From [Mycobacterium] stephanolepidis (GTDB taxonomy: Bacteria; Actinomycetota; Actinomycetes; Mycobacteriales; Mycobacteriaceae), in assembly GCF_002356335.1 (NCBI RefSeq), contig NZ_AP018165.1:248001-312000 (forward strand): 64,000 bases of DNA. Reading direction: 5' to 3'. Under the pieces are notes generated by a model that saw only the letters and a program-made list of their open reading frames with translations, made no database searches and was not told the DNA's origin. Position 1 is the first letter of the stretch; each line of letters begins with the position of its first letter. The translations under genes were made by a program, and so were the position numbers. Positions 35,056 to 45,347 of the stretch are shown one piece after another.

Positions 35056-36039
35056 ATGCCGATCTGGGGGCAGACGCCCGACCACAGCCCCAAGTGGGTA
35101 GTGGTTGACCTGGAGACTTCCGGTTTTCAGCCAGGTCGGGCGCGTGTCATCAGTGTCGCGGCGTTGGCACTTGATGCCGACGGGAGCATCACCGACAGTG
35201 TGGTGAGTCTGGTCAATCCGGGTGTTGATCCGGGTCCCACGCATGTGCACGGTCTCACTCCGGAGATGCTGGAGGGACAGCCCGAGTTCGCCGACATCGT
35301 CCCCGACCTCATCGCCCTGCTGAGAGGCCGGACACTGGTCGCCCACAACGTCGGGTTCGACTACTCGTTCCTGGCGGCGGAGGCCGAACTGGCCGGCGCC
35401 GAACTGCCCACCGAGGCGGTGATGTGCACGGTTGAGCTGACCCGGCGTCTCGACCTGGATACGCCGAATCTGCGGCTGGAAACACTCGCCGCACATTGGG
35501 GCGTCGAGCAGCTCAAGGCTCACGACGCCTATGACGATGCTCGAGTGCTGGCCGAGGTGCTGCCGAAGGTGCTTGACCGTGCACGGGAACGGGGAACGTG
35601 GCTCCCTATCCGCGAGACCACCCGTAAGCGCTGGCCCAACGGCCGTGTGACACACGACGAGCTGCGCTCCCTCAAGACCGTGGCATCTCGTCAGCCGTGT
35701 CACTGGCTCAATCCCGGCCCGTTCGTCGCGGGTCAGCCGCTGGTGCAGGGCATGCGGGTGGCCTTGAGTTCCGAGGTCGCTCGCACACATGAGGAGCTGG
35801 TCGAGCAGATCATGCAGGCCGGCCTCGCCTATGCCGACACGGTTGACGAGGACACCTCGGTGGTGATCTGTAACCAGCTAAATCCTGAGCAAGGTAAGGG
35901 ATTTCACGCTCGGTCGCTCGGCGTACCGCTGCTGGACGACGAGACGTTCATGACCGAGGTGCGGCGCGCTGTCGGCGGTACCGATGTCGAGCAGTTCACG
36001 GTTCCCAGCCGCGCCGGAGCGCAGTACTCGCTGTTCTGA
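35056..36039 (+). CDS. DnaQ-like DEDDh 3'-5' exonuclease with BRCT domain
   Basis: The 327-residue protein corresponds to Rv3711c (annotated DnaQ). The exonuclease domain shows VVVDLETSGF (D and E), HNVGFDYSFL (D) and HDAYDDARVL (H and D), the complete DEDDh set. The C-terminal part (about 220-315: GMRVALSSEV, EELVEQIMQAGLAYADTVDEDTSVVICNQ) is BRCT-like. In mycobacteria proofreading is done by DnaE1's PHP domain, so this is probably an accessory nuclease rather than the replicative epsilon subunit. Start is ATG 35056; the stop overlaps the next start (TGATG). Confidence 0.9.
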   Translation: MPIWGQTPDHSPKWVVVDLETSGFQPGRARVISVAALALDADGSITDSVVSLVNPGVDPGPTHVHGLTPEMLEGQPEFADIVPDLIALLRGRTLVAHNVGFDYSFLAAEAELAGAELPTEAVMCTVELTRRLDLDTPNLRLETLAAHWGVEQLKAHDAYDDARVLAEVLPKVLDRARERGTWLPIRETTRKRWPNGRVTHDELRSLKTVASRQPCHWLNPGPFVAGQPLVQGMRVALSSEVARTHEELVEQIMQAGLAYADTVDEDTSVVICNQLNPEQGKGFHARSLGVPLLDDETFMTEVRRAVGGTDVEQFTVPSRAGAQYSLF

Positions 36040-37190
36040 TGCGCCGAACCCTCTGTGTAGTACTCGCGCTTGCGCTGCTCGTCAGCGGGTGTGGGAGACA
36101 CTCGGGCATTGCCGTCGCAGACCTCGACGCGCAGACGTCGGCCAAGCTCGACACCGCCATCAACGAGGTGCTCTCGAGCGCGGCGGTACCCGGCGCGATC
36201 GTCGGCGTGTGGGGACCCACGGGGCAGTATGTCCGGGCGTTCGGGGTCGCTAACACGACGACCCGTGCACCGATGCGTCCCGACTTCTATCATCGAATCG
36301 GCAGTGTGACAAAGACCTTCACGGTCACCGCGGTGCTGCAACTTGTCGATGAGGGCAAGCTGGGGCTCGACGATCCGATTGCCGAGTATGTCGACAAGGT
36401 TCCGGGCGGAGACAAGATCACCCTGCGCCAGCTCGCCCGGATGCAGAGCGGACTGTTCAACTACTCGATGTCCTTGGTCTTCAACCGTGACCTGGAGGCT
36501 GATCCACGGCGTCGCTACAGCACCCAGCAGCTGCTCGATTACTCCTTCACGCAACCGCCCAATTTCCCCGCGGGCCAGGGTTACGAGTACAGCAACACGA
36601 ACGCCGTGCTGTTGGGACAGGTGGTCGAGAAGGTCAGTGGGCAGAGTCTGCCGGCATTCGTGCGCGAGCACATCACCGAGCCACTCGGCTTGAACCACAC
36701 CAGCTTCCCCGACACCAACACCATCCCCGATCCGCATGCGCAGGGTTACACGCAGCTGACGCCGACCGGGCCGCTCATCGACAGCACCGACTGGAGTCCG
36801 TCGTGGGCGTCCTGGGCGGGCGCGATGATCTCGACGCTCGAGGACCTACGGATCTGGGTGCCCGCGCTGGCGACCGGCAAGCTTCTGACACCGGCCACCC
36901 AGCAGCAGCGGCTACAGACGGTGGCGATGCCCCCCGTTCCCGACGATATCCGTTATGGCCTAGGGATTTTCGACGCGCACGGGTGGATCGGCCACAACGG
37001 CAGCATCCCCGGTTATCAGACGCTCGCCATCTACTCGCCTGCCGAACAGACCACGGTGGTGGCGCTGCTCAACACCGACGTGGCCAAGCAACCCGCGCAG
37101 CCCAGCACTTTGTTCGGCACCGCTATCACCAAGGTGATCAGTCCGGATCACATCTTCCTGCTGGAGAACGCGATTCCGCAGCCGCGCTGA
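36039..37190 (+). CDS. Beta-lactamase-fold serine hydrolase lipoprotein
   Basis: The 383-residue lipoprotein has lipobox LVSGC (Cys near 18) and the class C-like serine hydrolase motifs S-x-x-K (GSVTKTF), Y-x-N (YEYSNTNAV) and H-x-G (IGHNGSIPGYQT). Relatives include D,D-carboxypeptidases, esterases and D-aminopeptidase-like proteins; being an envelope lipoprotein with an HNG motif, a peptidoglycan or ester substrate is likely. It is unlikely to be the main beta-lactamase of the species. It starts within the stop of the exonuclease gene and converges on rpsR with no gap. Confidence 0.88.
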   Translation: MRRTLCVVLALALLVSGCGRHSGIAVADLDAQTSAKLDTAINEVLSSAAVPGAIVGVWGPTGQYVRAFGVANTTTRAPMRPDFYHRIGSVTKTFTVTAVLQLVDEGKLGLDDPIAEYVDKVPGGDKITLRQLARMQSGLFNYSMSLVFNRDLEADPRRRYSTQQLLDYSFTQPPNFPAGQGYEYSNTNAVLLGQVVEKVSGQSLPAFVREHITEPLGLNHTSFPDTNTIPDPHAQGYTQLTPTGPLIDSTDWSPSWASWAGAMISTLEDLRIWVPALATGKLLTPATQQQRLQTVAMPPVPDDIRYGLGIFDAHGWIGHNGSIPGYQTLAIYSPAEQTTVVALLNTDVAKQPAQPSTLFGTAITKVISPDHIFLLENAIPQPR

Positions 37191-37436
37191 TCAGGCGTAG
37201 GGCAGCAGTGCCATCTCGCGCGCGTTCTTGATCGCGGTGGCGACCTGGCGCTGCTGTTGCACGGTCAGGCCCGTTACCCGCCGGGCGCGGATCTTGCCGC
37301 GCTCGGATATGAACAGGCGCAGGGTGTTGGTGTCCTTGTAATCGACCGATGAAAGACCCAATTTGGCAAAGAGATTGGGCTTGGGCTTGGTATCGGCGAC
37401 CTTGACGCGACGATTGCGGGGTGTTTTGGTGGCCAT
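37191..37436 (-). CDS. rpsR2: Ribosomal protein S18, zinc-free paralogue
   Basis: The 81-residue S18 paralogue ([61 protein letters not shown]) contains no Cys, marking it as the C-minus form that replaces the zinc-binding S18 under zinc limitation. It is last in the operon rpmB2-rpmG-rpsN2-rpsR2 read on the minus strand; TGATG joins it to rpsN2. ATG 37436 is preferred over GTG 37439. Confidence 0.95.
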   Translation of the reverse strand: MATKTPRNRRVKVADTKPKPNLFAKLGLSSVDYKDTNTLRLFISERGKIRARRVTGLTVQQQRQVATAIKNAREMALLPYA

Positions 37437-37741
37437 CACCAGCTCGCTTTCCGGACGCCGGGCAGCGACCCGTCGTGCACGAGTTCACGGACTCGCACGC
37501 GGGACAGTCCGAACTTGCGCAGATATCCGCGGGGTCGGCCGTCGACCGCATCGCGGTTGCGCAGCCGCACCGCGCTGGCATCTCGCGGCTGGCGGGCCAG
37601 CTCGGCCTGTGCCGCCATGCGCTGCTCTTGGGTGCTCAAGGGCTGTCGGATGATCTCCTTGAGTTCTGCCCGCCGCTCGGCATAGCGCTCGACGATGGCG
37701 CGGCGCTGCTCGTTCTTGGCGATCTTGGATTTCTTGGCCAT
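37436..37741 (-). CDS. rpsN2: Ribosomal protein S14, zinc-free paralogue
   Basis: The 101-residue S14 is of the long C-minus type without the CxxC pairs of the zinc form; [35 protein letters not shown] is the conserved end. It corresponds to Rv2056c. One base separates it from rpmG, and it overlaps rpsR2 (TGATG), so translation is coupled. It is made when zinc is short. Confidence 0.96.
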   Translation of the reverse strand: MAKKSKIAKNEQRRAIVERYAERRAELKEIIRQPLSTQEQRMAAQAELARQPRDASAVRLRNRDAVDGRPRGYLRKFGLSRVRVRELVHDGSLPGVRKASW

Positions 37742-37742
37742 C

Positions 37743-37907
37743 TCAGCGCTCCTCTCTGAATTCCACGTGCTTACGCACTACGGGGTCGTACTTGCGCAGC
37801 ACCATCCGGTCCGGATCGTTGCGCCGGTTCTTGCGGGTGACGTACGTGTATCCGGTGCCCGCGGTCGACCGCAGTTTCACGATGGGGCGGATCTCGTTGC
37901 GCGCCAT
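37743..37907 (-). CDS. rpmG: Ribosomal protein L33, zinc-free paralogue
   Basis: Reading the minus strand from ATG 37907 gives 54 residues, [20 protein letters not shown] onward, ending KHVEFREER. It has no cysteines, unlike the zinc-ribbon L33. TGATG overlap joins it to rpmB2 upstream, and one base separates it from rpsN2. Confidence 0.95.
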   Translation of the reverse strand: MARNEIRPIVKLRSTAGTGYTYVTRKNRRNDPDRMVLRKYDPVVRKHVEFREER

Positions 37908-38143
37908 CAGAACTTCCGACCCTGCGCGCGCAACCGTGCCACCACGGCCTCGATACCGTCTCGGTCGATCACCTTGATGCCCTTGGCGCTCACCCGGAGC
38001 TTGATGCGCCGGTCCTCCGAGGGCAGGTAGTACGTCTTGAGCTGGATATTGGGTGACCAGCGGCGACGGGTGCGGCGGTGTGAATGCGACACCGCGTTAC
38101 CGAAGCCCGGCGACCGTCCGGTCACCTCGCAATGCGCGGACAA
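37907..38143 (-). CDS. rpmB2: Ribosomal protein L28, zinc-free paralogue
   Basis: The 78-residue L28 starts at TTG 38143, giving (M)[31 protein letters not shown]. This agrees with the M. tuberculosis paralogue, and a GGAGG lies correctly for the TTG, while the in-frame ATG 38155 would contain that site. It keeps one Cys only, so no CxxC zinc site. It is first in the four-gene zinc-response operon; a Zur-box-like site lies about 30 bp upstream. Confidence 0.93.
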   Translation of the reverse strand: MSAHCEVTGRSPGFGNAVSHSHRRTRRRWSPNIQLKTYYLPSEDRRIKLRVSAKGIKVIDRDGIEAVVARLRAQGRKF

Positions 38144-38169
38144 CGGGACCTCCATTCATACCCATTTGG

Positions 38170-38189
38170 TAATGGGAATCGTTTTCGAC
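38170..38189. promoter_or_regulatory. Zur-box-like site, rpmB2 side
   Basis: TAATGGGAATCGTTTTCGAC resembles the mycobacterial Zur operator (AT-rich, GAAAATCGTTTTC-like dyad). It sits 27 bp upstream of the rpmB2 start, inside the expected promoter. The same pattern recurs 55 bp away at 38225. Confidence 0.75.
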
Positions 38190-38224
38190 AAGTGTTGCTC
38201 GGGACTGTACCGTGAAGCTGTTAG

Positions 38225-38244
38225 TAATGAAAATCGTTTGCATT
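38225..38244. promoter_or_regulatory. Zur-box-like site, mrf side
   Basis: TAATGAAAATCGTTTGCATT shares 15 of 20 bases with the site at 38170-38189 and is in the same orientation. It lies 33 bp upstream of the mrf start. One box per divergent operon is the expected layout for a zinc-repressed locus. Confidence 0.75.
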
Positions 38245-38276
38245 TAGGTGCAAAAGGGCTGGAAAAAGGGAGAGTC

Positions 38277-39464
38277 ATGCGCACGCCGGTGCTACTCGTG
38301 TCCGGACAGGCCGATACCGACGCGGTGGTGGACGTGTTGGCGCGCGACCCGGGGACTGTCATCGTCACGCACCGATTCGACGGGCACATCGTCAAGCGGA
38401 CCGTCGCGGGGATCCGGGGAACTGCGGAGTCCGTTCTGGAACTGGCTCACGGCTGCGTGTCCTGCACGGTCCGTGATGACCTGCTCGTACTGCTGCGCAA
38501 GCTCCATCGCCGGGACGACGTCGGGCGGATCGTCCTGCACCTGGAGCCGTGGCTGGAAGCCGATCCGATCTGCTGGGCGATCAACACCGTGCCCGTTCGC
38601 GTCGGACCGGGGTTTGTCGACGGACCGGCTGCCCGCGATGTAGAGATCGCCGGGGTGGTCAGTTGTGTGGACAGCGTGAACTGGTTGCAGCAGGCGCTCG
38701 GTGACGACGAACTCGAAGATGGCCGAACTGTCGCACAGGTGGTGATCGGACAGGCCGAGTTCGCCGACGTCCTGGTGGTTCGCAATCCAGAGCCCGAAGT
38801 GCTGTCGGTACTGCGGCGCTTGTCACCACGGGCCCGCATCACCGCCCGCATCGGTCGCGTCGAGCAGGCCCTCGATCATCTGGAAGAGGATGCACGGTGC
38901 GGCCGGTCCGACAATCCGCATGGCGCTCTACTCGGCGGGCAGCCCTCGCTGGCCGTTGACGGTCGCATCGCACTGGTGGAGTTCAACGCGCGCAGGCCCT
39001 TCCATCCGGAACGATTGCATGCCGCGATTGATCTGTTGCTCGACGGAGTGATCCGTACCCGGGGCCGGTTGTGGTTGGCCACGCAGGATGAACAGGCGAT
39101 GTGGCTGGAGTCGGCGGGCGGTGGCCTCAGAGTTTCGGCGGCCGGGAAATGGCTGGCGGCAATGGATTCAGACGAGGTGCTGCGATCCGATCCGGAACGT
39201 CGGGCATTCGCCGATCTCATGTGGGACTACCGTTTCGGCGACCGCCACACCGCGATGACGGTGCTGGTCTGCGGAGCCGACAGCGCCGAGGTGCTGGACG
39301 CGTTGCGCGGAGCGCTGCTCACCGACGCTGAAATGGCAAGCCCCGCAAGGTGGCATGAACTCGATGATCCGTTCGGCGATTGGCATGAGGATCCGTGCGA
39401 ACACGTGTCCGAGCTTGAGGCCTTCCTGTCCTACGGCGAGAACAACACAGAAGGGAACCACTGA
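38277..39464 (+). CDS. mrf: CobW-like protein, Mrf (MPY-recruitment factor) orthologue
   Basis: The 395-residue protein is CobW/COG0523-like and closely resembles Rv0106. It keeps [18 protein letters not shown] and the C-terminal CobW domain ([40 protein letters not shown]), but the P-loop position reads [11 protein letters not shown], so Walker A is gone and GTP binding is doubtful. In M. smegmatis the orthologue, induced on zinc starvation, recruits the hibernation factor MPY to 70S ribosomes. It is divergent from the zinc-free ribosomal genes and its stop overlaps rpmE2 (TGATG). Confidence 0.9.
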   Translation: MRTPVLLVSGQADTDAVVDVLARDPGTVIVTHRFDGHIVKRTVAGIRGTAESVLELAHGCVSCTVRDDLLVLLRKLHRRDDVGRIVLHLEPWLEADPICWAINTVPVRVGPGFVDGPAARDVEIAGVVSCVDSVNWLQQALGDDELEDGRTVAQVVIGQAEFADVLVVRNPEPEVLSVLRRLSPRARITARIGRVEQALDHLEEDARCGRSDNPHGALLGGQPSLAVDGRIALVEFNARRPFHPERLHAAIDLLLDGVIRTRGRLWLATQDEQAMWLESAGGGLRVSAAGKWLAAMDSDEVLRSDPERRAFADLMWDYRFGDRHTAMTVLVCGADSAEVLDALRGALLTDAEMASPARWHELDDPFGDWHEDPCEHVSELEAFLSYGENNTEGNH

Positions 39465-39709
39465 TGAAGCCCGGTATCCACCCCGACTACCATCCGGTCG
39501 TCTTCCAGGACACCACCACCGGAAAAATGTTCTTGACCCGCTCGACCGCGACGAGCACCCGCACCGTTGAGTTCGAGGGCCAGGAGTACCCGCTCATCAC
39601 CGTCGAAGTGACGGCGGACTCGCACCCGTTCTGGACGGGCGACCGCCGGATCATGGATACCGCCGGCCAGGTCGAGAAGTTCCGCAGGCGCTACGGGACT
39701 AGAAAGTAG
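39464..39709 (+). CDS. rpmE2: Ribosomal protein L31 type B (zinc-free)
   Basis: The 81-residue L31 is type [56 protein letters not shown], without the CxxC zinc site. Type B replaces zinc-binding L31 when zinc is scarce. Its start overlaps the mrf stop, and both are expected to be under the Zur-like site at 38225. Confidence 0.96.
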   Translation: MKPGIHPDYHPVVFQDTTTGKMFLTRSTATSTRTVEFEGQEYPLITVEVTADSHPFWTGDRRIMDTAGQVEKFRRRYGTRK

Positions 39710-39712
39710 ATG

Positions 39713-40432
39713 TCACAGCGGCTTTGTCGTTAGCCAGACAACGGCGTCCAGCCAGTGGGGGCCGTTCGGATCGATTTCGTCGCCGTGCGGCAGGTTCTCG
39801 AACTCGCGTAGCTCGACATCACACCCAGATTCGACGGCGGCATCGCGATAGCTGCGAGAGTGCTCGATGGGAACACGATCGTCGTCCACGCCATGCGTGA
39901 TGAGTACCGGAGTGGTGATGGGCAGTTGCCACCGCGGTGATGCGAGCTGGTAGCCCGCTGGGTCCTCACCTGGTGTGGCACCCATGAACGGTCCTGCGGC
40001 TGAGTCACCCAGGTCTTCGTCGAACGTGCGTCGGACGTCGGTCACTGGCGCTAACGCCAACACCAGGTCTACCTGTTTCGCATTGAGTAGCGACAGCTCG
40101 CCGCCCACCGAGTGGCCTACCAGTGCGGTGCGTTCGACGCTGTTCGCGCGCGTTCGTACGGCGCATTCAATTCCGGCAGCCGCATCCTGCAGCGTTATCG
40201 GGTAGCCACCGCCGGAACCTACCCGTCGGTACTCGACGTTGGCCACGTCCCAGCCCCGCGCCACCAGGTCTGCGATCAAGGGCTCCATGACGTCCGCGCT
40301 ATATGTGGATCTCCAATAGCCGCCATGCACAAGAATCGCCAGGCCACGTGCAGACTGCGATGCCCACATGTCCACGTACTGCTGCCCTGCGTCATTTCCG
40401 TACCGGTACCTCGTGGAGCCGCTCACCGTCAC
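39713..40432 (-). CDS. Alpha/beta hydrolase, kynurenine-formamidase-like
   Basis: The 239-residue hydrolase has the oxyanion HGGYWR motif, the nucleophile elbow GHSVGGEL, Asp in THGVDDDRVP and His in LPHGDEIDP, a complete triad. HGGYW with this length is typical of the arylformamidase (KynB/BNA7-like) and small esterase branch. The GTG start at 40432 is followed by RYRYGNDAGQQYVDMW. It is not in an obvious operon; kynurenine genes are not nearby, so a general esterase role is as likely. Confidence 0.82.
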   Translation of the reverse strand: MTVSGSTRYRYGNDAGQQYVDMWASQSARGLAILVHGGYWRSTYSADVMEPLIADLVARGWDVANVEYRRVGSGGGYPITLQDAAAGIECAVRTRANSVERTALVGHSVGGELSLLNAKQVDLVLALAPVTDVRRTFDEDLGDSAAGPFMGATPGEDPAGYQLASPRWQLPITTPVLITHGVDDDRVPIEHSRSYRDAAVESGCDVELREFENLPHGDEIDPNGPHWLDAVVWLTTKPL

Positions 40433-40511
40433 CGGTGTGTACCTCTGGTACTAGTCAATGTGAATCTCCCTGGGAGCCAGACTAATTCCGGATTCTGGGG
40501 GAAGTGCTGCG

Positions 40512-42407
<1,896 letters not shown>

Positions 42408-42423
<16 letters not shown>

Positions 42424-42449
42424 CGTCGGAGGAGGAGCGCCCGCTGCAT
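42408..42449 (-). CDS. leu operon leader peptide
   Basis: ATG 42449 to TAA 42408 encodes 13 residues, MQRALLLRRRDRV, with three consecutive leucine CTC codons, then arginines. It lies 72 nt before the leuA start and is followed by the alternative hairpins. Low charged tRNA-Leu would stall the ribosome on the CTC run and expose leuA. No strong ribosome-binding site is visible, so translation might be leaderless. Confidence 0.8.
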
Positions 42450-42503
42450 AGACGGGACTCTACCAGCCGCAAGAAGCCCGATCATCTGGCAAGCTCGCAG
42501 AGC

Positions 42504-43559
42504 ATGTGGGTACGGCGGGGGATGGTGACGCTGCTGGTTCTGCTGGTGGTCACCGGTTGCGCGCGCACTGTCGGCGGACAGCCGCGGGGAGGCGAACCCG
42601 CGCCCGGCGCCGACTCCTTCTTTCACGGCGATCAGCCCGACTACGGACAGAAGCTCAGTGCCACCGAGAAGGTGACGCTGGCCTACGCGCGGGCATTACG
42701 ACGGGTTGATCCGTGCGGCTTCGCCGCCAGTCTCAAGGACTTCGGAGACCCGGGACAGGTCGTTGGCGACTTTCCGATGTGTTATGCCAGCGTGAAGGTC
42801 ACGGGTGATCCCGGTCTCACCGAGGTCTCGTACGCGTACTCCATGCAGGACAAGGGGGATATCCCCGCGGCCTTCATGGTGGGGTCTGTCCCGGTCTACG
42901 AAACCGGAGCAGATTGCGAGTACGAGGTACCCCTGGGCCTGGAGCGGCTGCCGGGGGCGCCCTCGACCCCCACGATGCAGGCCATGTTGTCGGTCAGTGC
43001 GTACCTGTATGGCTCCGACGAATATTCGGACCCGGACTGTCGGCTTGCCAAGCAGGTGATGACGGCGATCGCCAAGGAGCTGCCGTCGGGATTGCCGCCG
43101 CGTTCTGCGCTCAGTGCGTATCCGATCAAACTTGCCGAACGCGATCCGTGCGAGATCCTTGGGGAGTATCCGGGAAAGGCGCAGAAGGTGTCCGTGGATC
43201 TGCTGGGCGATCCCTTCGGGTGTGATTTCTCGCTATCGGAAACCGATATCGAGTACACCGTGCAGCTGACGAGCAGCGTCGATGACTTCCCGGAGGAGTA
43301 CACGAAATCGACCCGCGGCGGCGTGACGTACTTCCATAACGAGGATCCGAATCAGCTGACGGGGTGTCACGCACTAGCATTGGTGGGAGATCCGTTGTAC
43401 CCCAAGGATGTCGGCGGCGGTGCGGCGAATACCGATGCTGACGCCTATTTTCCGGCTGTGGTCGCGAGCGCCTTCACTGAAGAAGGACGGACCGATTGCG
43501 GGCAGATGCGGGAGATTCTGGACAAGGCGGTGCGACTATTCGCAAACTCCGCTCGATAG
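42504..43559 (+). CDS. DUF3558-like lipoprotein with internal duplication, copy 1
   Basis: The 351-residue lipoprotein has lipobox VVTGC and GQPRGG after it. The body has two similar halves, each opening with a DPC motif and a following Cys: RRVDPCGF...PMCYASVKV and AERDPCEILGEYPG...FGCDFSLS. This DPC-Cys pattern is typical of DUF3558 lipoproteins of actinobacteria. A close paralogue follows directly. The start ATG 42504 lacks a good ribosome-binding site; ATG 42522 is an alternative. Divergent from leuA. Function unknown. Confidence 0.82.
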   Translation: MWVRRGMVTLLVLLVVTGCARTVGGQPRGGEPAPGADSFFHGDQPDYGQKLSATEKVTLAYARALRRVDPCGFAASLKDFGDPGQVVGDFPMCYASVKVTGDPGLTEVSYAYSMQDKGDIPAAFMVGSVPVYETGADCEYEVPLGLERLPGAPSTPTMQAMLSVSAYLYGSDEYSDPDCRLAKQVMTAIAKELPSGLPPRSALSAYPIKLAERDPCEILGEYPGKAQKVSVDLLGDPFGCDFSLSETDIEYTVQLTSSVDDFPEEYTKSTRGGVTYFHNEDPNQLTGCHALALVGDPLYPKDVGGGAANTDADAYFPAVVASAFTEEGRTDCGQMREILDKAVRLFANSAR

Positions 43560-44581
43560 CGCTGGTCCTCGTGGCCACACTGGCGATCGCGGGGTGTGCG
43601 AACGTCGTATCCGGTTCGGCCAAGGGAGGATCGCCTGCGCTCACGGGCACGAGTCTGTTCGTCGGTGAGGTAGCCACATACGGTCAAACCTTCACTGAAA
43701 CGCAGATGACACTGTTGGCCTATCTGCGGGCGTTGCGACGGATCGATCCGTGTGGCCTTTTGTTGATGCTCAAGAACATTGGCGCCCCGACCTACATTTC
43801 TGGAGATGTGGGTGGTTGTTTCGGTTCCATCAAGGTGACCGGCACGGCGTCCCCATCGAGTGTGGGTCTGTCACTGGTATTGGGTGACTATTCGCGGGAG
43901 CGGCCCGAATTCACGATCGGTGGCGCACCGGTGTTTCACACCGCGGGCACATGTCTGTACGAGTTTCCGATCGCGTTGAACAAGCTTCCGAATGCGCCCG
44001 TGTTGAAGGGGGCGCGGGTGCCGGCACTGCGCGTTGTGGTCGTCGACGGCGCCAGGGGCGTGCCCGCACCGAATTGCAAGATGGCACAGCCAGTTATCGG
44101 TGTGCTGGCCACACTAAACCCGGCCGATATGCCCGTGCGTGACGCCTTGAGCGCGTATCCGATCAAGATCGCCGAGCGAGATCCGTGCGAGATTCTCGGT
44201 GAGTATCCGGGCCGGGTAGATGATCTGAGACCGTCCCTGTTCGGCGACCCGTTCTCATGTCGATTTTCGTTGAAAGACAGCGATACTCAATTCGAATTCA
44301 CCATCAGGACGGGCGTCGATCCGCCGTCGAGGCTGCACGAGGAAATCCGGGACGGTGTCGAGTATTTCCACGGTCAAGACGGCAGCATGTGCACCAGCAT
44401 GGTGCGTCTGGGTAAGCCGTTGTACGCCCGCGACGTCCCGGGTGGTGCCATGCAGGAGAACAGCACCCCGGAGCGGATTTTCATCGAGGTGCTGAGCTTC
44501 TCGCTGAAGGCGGCGGACTGTGGATCTACCCGCGCGATGATCGACAAGGCGGTCGGGATCTTCCGGGGTTCGTTCGACTGA
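43496..44581 (+). CDS. DUF3558-like lipoprotein with internal duplication, copy 2
   Basis: This is a 361-residue paralogue of the preceding protein (RRIDPCGLLLML, AERDPCEILGEYPGRVDDL, FSCRFSLKD; lipobox LAIAGC). It overlaps the first gene by 64 nt if TTG 43496 is used. No ATG or GTG lies between there and the signal peptide; ATT 43538, which would give IRKLRSIALVLVATLAIAGC, would fit a normal signal peptide better but needs a rare start codon. The start is therefore unsettled. Tandem duplication of a gene that itself arose by duplication. Function unknown. Confidence 0.78.
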   Translation: MRADAGDSGQGGATIRKLRSIALVLVATLAIAGCANVVSGSAKGGSPALTGTSLFVGEVATYGQTFTETQMTLLAYLRALRRIDPCGLLLMLKNIGAPTYISGDVGGCFGSIKVTGTASPSSVGLSLVLGDYSRERPEFTIGGAPVFHTAGTCLYEFPIALNKLPNAPVLKGARVPALRVVVVDGARGVPAPNCKMAQPVIGVLATLNPADMPVRDALSAYPIKIAERDPCEILGEYPGRVDDLRPSLFGDPFSCRFSLKDSDTQFEFTIRTGVDPPSRLHEEIRDGVEYFHGQDGSMCTSMVRLGKPLYARDVPGGAMQENSTPERIFIEVLSFSLKAADCGSTRAMIDKAVGIFRGSFD

Positions 44582-44669
44582 GGCATGCACCGGGACACAA
44601 TGGCGTCATGGACAGCGGCGCGGTCATCGAGGGGCAGGTATCGGCTCTGCTACTGACAGGAGTTCTGTG

Positions 44670-45275
44670 ATGCCCTACGTCGAGTCGGCGCAGCGGACCA
44701 GGGAAGCGGTCGCGGCCGCGCGTGTGGTGCTGATGCGTGAAGGGGTGGGCCGCACCACCATGCGCGCTGTCGCCTCGGAGGCGGGCATTCCGTTGGGGAC
44801 GCTGCAATACGTCTTTCCCAGTAAGCAGGGCCTGCTCAAGGCAGTGATCGAGGATGTCGTGGAGGAGATCTCAGGAGTTCTGCGCGGTGCCGCCGAATCC
44901 GAAACCGGACTGGAGAACGCGATCCGGCACGGCGTGCGGAATTTCTGGTCACGGCTGGTTGTCGAGCATCACGATCTGCAGCAGGTCCAGTACGAGCTCG
45001 TCACCCATGCGCTTCGGACACCCGGTCTGGAAGATCTCCCGGCCTGGCAGTACGAGCAATACACGCAGGTTGTCGCTCTATGGTGTCGTGCGGCCGCGAG
45101 CCGTGCCGGCGAGCGATCCGCGGTGTCGTTCGAGCAGCTGGCACGGGTACTCGTGGCCGGAATCGACGGGCTGATCCTGCAGCATGTCGTCAATCCGGAC
45201 CCGGTCCGTTCCGCTGAGGATCTCGAATCGCTCAGTGAGATGCTCATAGCCCTGGCGGCGGTGACCGCCGCGTAG
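44670..45275 (+). CDS. TetR-family regulator of the amine oxidase gene
   Basis: The 201-residue protein has the TetR helix-turn-helix (TREAVAAARVVLMREGVGRTTMRAVASEAGIPLGTLQYVFPSKQGLLKAVI). LQYVFPSKQGLL is common in BetI/RutR-like regulators of polyamine or amine catabolism. It lies 72 nt upstream of the amine oxidase gene on the same strand; the gap contains a palindrome (45315-45330) that is probably its operator. ATG 44670 has ACAGGAG at 7 nt. Confidence 0.88.
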   Translation: MPYVESAQRTREAVAAARVVLMREGVGRTTMRAVASEAGIPLGTLQYVFPSKQGLLKAVIEDVVEEISGVLRGAAESETGLENAIRHGVRNFWSRLVVEHHDLQQVQYELVTHALRTPGLEDLPAWQYEQYTQVVALWCRAAASRAGERSAVSFEQLARVLVAGIDGLILQHVVNPDPVRSAEDLESLSEMLIALAAVTAA

Positions 45276-45314
45276 TGCCCCTTGCTCCGATCCGGGACCC
45301 GCCCTATCCTGAAC

Positions 45315-45330
45315 TCAGTCATACGACTGA
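45315..45330. promoter_or_regulatory. Palindrome before the amine oxidase gene
   Basis: TCAGTC-ATAC-GACTGA is a perfect 6-bp inverted repeat, 18 bp before the amine oxidase start codon and between it and the TetR gene. It is a likely TetR operator controlling the oxidase. Confidence 0.6.
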
Positions 45331-45347
45331 CTTGAATAGGAGATGTC

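Noticed and set aside
38143..38155. ATG 38155 as start of L28
   Set aside because: The GGAGG that would serve the TTG lies within those codons, and the family begins SAHC directly after the start Met.
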